Origin: Pseudomonas guangdongensis
GTDB lineage: Bacteria; Pseudomonadota; Gammaproteobacteria; Pseudomonadales; Pseudomonadaceae
Direction: 5' to 3'
DNA: 64,000 bases
Assembly (NCBI RefSeq): GCF_900105885.1
Contig: NZ_LT629780.1
Location: forward strand, 2,604,001 to 2,668,000
Of this stretch, positions 59,112 through 64,000 are shown one piece after another. The position numbers were made by a program, and so were the translations under genes. The notes beneath the pieces are model-generated. The model had not been told where the DNA came from. It saw only the letters and a list, made by a program, of their open reading frames with translations, and made no database searches. Positions within the stretch are counted from its first letter, which is position 1. Every line of letters begins with the position of its first letter.

Positions 59112-59822
59112 ATGGAACAGCGCGGCGTGCTGAAAAGCTGGAACGACGACAAGGGATTCGGCTTCATCCAGCCGGAAACGGGTGGCGAGCCGCTGTTTGC
59201 GCACATTTCGGCGATGCGTGGCGAGCGGCGGCCCCAGGCGGGCGAGACGGTCCTGTTCATTGCCGAGCGCGACCCGCAGGGGCGGTTGCGCGCCCGGCAC
59301 ATGCGTCTTGAGGCGCTGAGCCTCGACCGGCCGGCCATCCGGCGCAAACCCCGTCCGGGCGTGACTCCGGCGGACAAGCCGGCGCGCCGGGAGCGTCCGC
59401 CGCGCGCCGGTTCGGCGGGTATCCGCAACTGGCCACTCAAGCTGGCGCTGTTGCTCGGACTCTGCGTGCTGCCGCTCGCCGGCGCGTGGCGGATGCTGCA
59501 GCTGTGGGGCCTCGTCTGGCCGTTGGCTGCCTACGCCCTGGCCAGCCTGGTCAGTTTCTTCCAGTACTGGCACGACAAGCGCCGCGCCGAACAGCGCGAG
59601 TGGCGCATACCGGAAAGCACCCTGCATGCCGTCGAGCTGTTCGGAGGCTGGCCGGGCGCGCTGCTGGCCCAGCAGGTGTTCCGCCACAAGACCCGCAAGG
59701 TTTCGTATCAGGTGGTGTTCTGGGGGATTGTCCTGCTGCATCAGGCGCTGTGGTGCGACTGGCTGTGGCTGGGCGGTCGTTACGGCGGCGCCTGGCTGGC
59801 GCTGCTCGGTGGCGGGGCGTAG
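59112..59822 (+). CDS. cold-shock domain fused to DUF1294 membrane domain
   Basis: A 236-residue two-part protein. Residues 1–65 are a cold-shock nucleic-acid-binding fold ('[18 protein letters not shown]', 'FAHISAM'). After a basic, Pro/Arg-rich linker (about 70–100), two or three membrane helices belong to DUF1294 ('[22 protein letters not shown]', '[24 protein letters not shown]'). The fusion is common in gammaproteobacteria; it may tether RNA or single-stranded DNA to the membrane, but no function is proven. It follows uppP closely and is ended by the hairpin at 59888–59918. Confidence 0.88.
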   Translation: MEQRGVLKSWNDDKGFGFIQPETGGEPLFAHISAMRGERRPQAGETVLFIAERDPQGRLRARHMRLEALSLDRPAIRRKPRPGVTPADKPARRERPPRAGSAGIRNWPLKLALLLGLCVLPLAGAWRMLQLWGLVWPLAAYALASLVSFFQYWHDKRRAEQREWRIPESTLHAVELFGGWPGALLAQQVFRHKTRKVSYQVVFWGIVLLHQALWCDWLWLGGRYGGAWLALLGGGA

Positions 59823-59870
59823 CCGTCCGGCCCGCCCATGGCCATCGCCGGCCTCGGGGCGTCATGCATC

Positions 59871-59879
59871 TGGTATACT
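59871..59879 (+). promoter_or_regulatory. extended −10 promoter upstream of ybiT
   Basis: TGGTATACT fits the extended −10 consensus TGnTATAAT with one change. There is no clear −35. The expected start is at about 59885–59888, immediately before a terminator-like hairpin. Confidence 0.55.
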
Positions 59880-59887
59880 GCCGCACA

Positions 59888-59918
59888 GAACCCCGCTCCG
59901 GCGGGGTTCGCTTTTTTT
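59888..59918 (+). terminator. intrinsic terminator just downstream of a promoter
   Basis: GAACCCCGC / GCGGGGTTC is a perfect 9-bp stem with a TCCG loop, then GC and seven T residues. It terminates the uppP–DUF1294 transcript. It also lies within the first 35 bases of any RNA started at the TGGTATACT promoter, so it could attenuate ybiT. Confidence 0.85.
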
Positions 59919-60006
59919 GGCTTCCGGCGGCGAATGGGTAGCAAACTGGTACAAGAATGGCACCGTCGCTGAGCCACTCCCTCTGAAACCCCCGTGGATA
60001 CTGGCC

Positions 60007-61596
60007 TTGATCTCTACCGCAAACATCACGATGCAATTCGGCGCCAAGCCGCTGTTCGAAAACGTTTCCGTCAAGTTCGGCAACGGCAACCGCTACGGCC
60101 TGATCGGCGCCAACGGCTGTGGCAAGTCGACCTTCATGAAGATCCTCGGCGGCGACCTGGAGCCGTCCGGCGGTCAGGTGATGCTCGAACCCAATACCCG
60201 CCTGGGCAAGCTGCGCCAGGACCAGTTCGCCTACGAAGAATTCAACGTCATCGACACCGTGATCATGGGTCACGAGGAGCTGTGGCGGGTCAAGGCCGAG
60301 CGTGACCGCATCTACTCGCTGCCGGAGATGAGCGAGGAGGACGGCATGGCCGTCGCCGAACTGGAAACCGAATTCGCCGAGATGGACGGCTATACCGCCG
60401 AATCGCGCGCCGGCGAGCTGCTGCTGGGCCTGGGCATTCCGCTGGCCCAGCACTTCGGGCCGATGAGCGAGGTGGCGCCGGGCTGGAAGCTGCGCGTGCT
60501 GCTGGCCCAGGCGCTGTTCTCCAACCCGGACGTGCTGCTGCTGGACGAACCGACCAACCACCTGGACATCAACACCATCCGCTGGCTGGAAGGCGTGCTC
60601 ACCGCGCGCAACAGCACCATGATCATCATCTCCCACGACCGGCACTTCCTGAACTCGGTGTGCACCCACATGGCCGACCTGGACTACGGCGAACTGCGCC
60701 TGTTCCCCGGCAACTACGACGAATACATGACCGCCGCCACCCAGTCGCGCGAGCAGCTGCTGGCCGACAACGCCAAGAAGAAGGCGCAGATCGCCGAGCT
60801 GCAGACCTTCGTCAGCCGCTTCTCGGCCAACGCCTCCAAGGCCAAGCAGGCCACCAGCCGCGCCAAGCAGATCGACAAGATCCAGCTCGCCGAGGTCAAG
60901 CCGTCCAGCCGCGTCAGCCCGTTCATCCGCTTCGAGCAGACCAAGAAGCTGCACCGCCAGGCGGTCACCGTCGAGCACATGTCCAAGGGCTTCGACGGCA
61001 AGCCGCTGTTCAAGAACTTCAGCTTCACCGTGGAAGCCGGCGAGCGCGTGGCGATCATCGGCCCCAACGGGATCGGCAAGACCACCCTGCTGCGCACCCT
61101 GGTCGGCGAGCTGACCCCCGATGCCGGCAGCGTGAAGTGGACCGAGAGCGCCGAGGTCGGCTACTACGCCCAGGACCATGCCGCCGACTTCGAAGACGAC
61201 ATGACCCTGTTCGACTGGATGGCGCAGTGGACCCAGGGCGGCGAGCAGCTGGTGCGCGGCACCCTCGGCCGCATGCTGTTCTCCAACGACGAGATCCAGA
61301 AGTCGGTCAAGGTGATTTCCGGTGGCGAGCAGGGCCGCATGCTGTTCGGCAAGCTGATCCTCAACAAGCCCAACGTGATGGTGCTCGACGAGCCGACCAA
61401 CCACCTGGACATGGAGTCGATCGAGGCGCTCAACCTGGCGCTGGAGAACTACCCGGGCACGCTGATCTTCGTCAGCCACGACCGCGAGTTCGTCAGCTCC
61501 CTGGCCACCCGCATCATCGAGCTGTCGGAAAACGGCGTGACCGACTTCAGCGGTAGCTACGACGACTACCTGCGCAGCCTTGGCGTAGCGGTCTGA
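60007..61596 (+). CDS. ybiT: ABC-F ribosome-associated ATPase YbiT
   Basis: A 529-residue soluble ABC-F protein with two ATPase domains: Walker A 'GANGCGKST' and 'GPNGIGKTT', and Walker B/catalytic Glu '[11 protein letters not shown]' and '[11 protein letters not shown]'. A charged linker follows the first domain ('[20 protein letters not shown]'). ABC-F proteins bind the ribosomal E site and relieve stalled translation. The sequence follows E. coli YbiT (530) almost throughout. TTG at 60007 is the inferred start because it gives '[11 protein letters not shown]', as in YbiT; no ATG fits. The ribosome site is weak, which would keep translation low. A promoter–terminator pair precedes it. Confidence 0.93.
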   Translation: MISTANITMQFGAKPLFENVSVKFGNGNRYGLIGANGCGKSTFMKILGGDLEPSGGQVMLEPNTRLGKLRQDQFAYEEFNVIDTVIMGHEELWRVKAERDRIYSLPEMSEEDGMAVAELETEFAEMDGYTAESRAGELLLGLGIPLAQHFGPMSEVAPGWKLRVLLAQALFSNPDVLLLDEPTNHLDINTIRWLEGVLTARNSTMIIISHDRHFLNSVCTHMADLDYGELRLFPGNYDEYMTAATQSREQLLADNAKKKAQIAELQTFVSRFSANASKAKQATSRAKQIDKIQLAEVKPSSRVSPFIRFEQTKKLHRQAVTVEHMSKGFDGKPLFKNFSFTVEAGERVAIIGPNGIGKTTLLRTLVGELTPDAGSVKWTESAEVGYYAQDHAADFEDDMTLFDWMAQWTQGGEQLVRGTLGRMLFSNDEIQKSVKVISGGEQGRMLFGKLILNKPNVMVLDEPTNHLDMESIEALNLALENYPGTLIFVSHDREFVSSLATRIIELSENGVTDFSGSYDDYLRSLGVAV

Positions 61597-61663
61597 GGCA
61601 CAGGGCAGGGCGCCTCGGCCCCCTGCCCGCAGCGACCGGCCTGGGCATCCGGCCCGGTCTTCG

Positions 61664-61702
61664 AGCGCGCGTCCGGCCCTGGCCTGGCGCGCGCTTTGTC
61701 GT
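61664..61702 (+). terminator. hairpin after ybiT
   Basis: AGCGCGCG / CGCGCGCT with an inner CCGGCC/GGCC-T-GG pairing forms a long stem, followed by TTTGTCGTT. It lies between ybiT and the convergent ftsH-like gene. Confidence 0.5.
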
Positions 61703-63511
<1,809 letters not shown>

Positions 63512-63804
63512 GCGCGGCTCCGGTTGTGCAGGTTCGGCCTGTGCAGGATAGCCCTCCGGCCATGCCCGGGCTTCGCTGCGCGGCTGCGCCATGGGGGAGA
63601 AGAGAGGCGATGCACCGTTCTGCATGGGGTGCGAACAGGCAACTCGCTGCTCGGCAAGGTGGCTCATCTACAGCCGTTGTTTAACATAATGTATTTGATA
63701 AGTGCATTCGCAACCCCCTACCGTGCACCGGATTAACAGTGCGGGGAGGAGGCGGCGGGAGCGAGCGATGGCGTGCCGTACCCACAGCTTTTCGAGCAGG
63801 TTCG
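63512..63804. other. 293-bp gap upstream of the ftsH-like gene
   Basis: An AT-rich pocket at 63676–63712, with TTAACATAATGTATTTGATA on the plus strand, would suit a leftward promoter for the ftsH-like gene, but no clean −35/−10 pair could be fixed. The rest shows no gene or repeat. Confidence 0.4.
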
Positions 63805-64000
63805 TCAGGGTTGCGCGCTCTGCCAGTCCAGACGCAGGTTGCCGTCCTGCACATGCACCGTGCAGCCGAGCGGGGCGCATTCGCGCAGCAGGGTCTCGTA
63901 CAGCCAGTGCCGGTCGAGATCCGCGGCCTGCTCGATGCGCAGGCGGTGCAGACGGGTGGGCACCATCTCCAGGTCGAGCAGGCGCCCATCGTCGCCCAGT
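63805..64000 (-). CDS. CapA (PGA_cap)-like protein, C-terminal fragment at window edge
   Basis: An open frame runs in from the right edge and ends at TGA (63807–63805). The 64 visible residues include 'LGDDGRLLDLEMVPTRLHRL', 'EQAADLDRHWLYETLLRECA' and 'VHVQDGNLRLDW'. This resembles the C-terminal end of CapA / poly-gamma-glutamate-synthesis-type metallophosphatase-like proteins ('G-L-E-LVP-QIRRFRL…W-L…L'). The catalytic part lies outside the window, so the call is tentative. Confidence 0.5.
   Translation of the reverse strand, partial: LGDDGRLLDLEMVPTRLHRLRIEQAADLDRHWLYETLLRECAPLGCTVHVQDGNLRLDWQSAQP

Noticed and set aside
63681-63989. Leftward 102-codon Cys/Trp/Arg-rich frame at the right edge
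   Set aside because: A different frame of the same strand (63805–64000) gives a sensible CapA-like C-terminus; this one is its shadow.

Overview
The window is GC-rich, densely coded, almost mobile-element-free chromosome. Gene content and local order point to the genus Pseudomonas or a close relative: metH–cti–nfuA, cysI with its DUF934 partner, phhC/phhB/phhR with an aroP-type permease, the fahA/maiA/hpd cluster with scoAB and atoB, and a PepSY–PepSY–response regulator–kinase operon resembling bqsPQRS. Some 50 protein genes are supported. I see no rRNA, tRNA, CRISPR array, insertion sequence or prophage.

Layout. 1–7.2 kb: 3' end of katG, a diaminopimelate-dehydrogenase-like gene, an LTA-synthase-type sulfatase and topB (topoisomerase III). 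A textbook SOS (LexA) box lies upstream of topB. 7.3–10 kb: two tandem small PepSY proteins and a two-component system. 10–16.3 kb: a cytochrome c peroxidase, then a leftward sulfide/persulfide operon (persulfide dioxygenase-like MBL protein, DUF442–SQR-like fusion, SulP transporter, rhodanese, small Cys-rich membrane protein). Its upstream region carries a CsoR/CstR-like operator. 16.5–23.9 kb: an ion antiporter, an SCP2 protein, SohB, the cysI pair, a CACHE-type diguanylate cyclase and two small membrane proteins. 24–29.1 kb: MATE pump, NSS transporter and APC permease, with a 0.7 kb non-coding stretch.

29.2–37.7 kb is an aromatic amino acid region: phhC, phhB, phhR, a DUF4157 protein, a fused indolepyruvate ferredoxin oxidoreductase and its divergent Lrp-type regulator. 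phhA, normally first in the phh operon, is absent here. At 37.7–38.4 kb sits one strikingly AT-rich orphan gene, the clearest sign of transfer in the window. 39.4–47.6 kb would carry tyrosine catabolism from 4-hydroxyphenylpyruvate to acetyl-CoA (hpd, fahA, maiA, scoAB, atoB) under an IclR regulator. The ring-cleavage gene hmgA is missing, and a VOC metalloprotein stands first in the fahA operon.

47.7–64 kb: bestrophin-like channel, grxB, YbjN-like and DUF1883 proteins, metH with a consensus MetR box, cti, nfuA with an IscR-like site, DUF3429, uppP, a cold-shock/DUF1294 protein, the ABC-F protein YbiT, an FtsH with a variant HEMGH zinc motif, and a partial CapA-like gene. Several convergent pairs share well-formed bidirectional terminators. 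All operator calls are by eye from consensus and untested.
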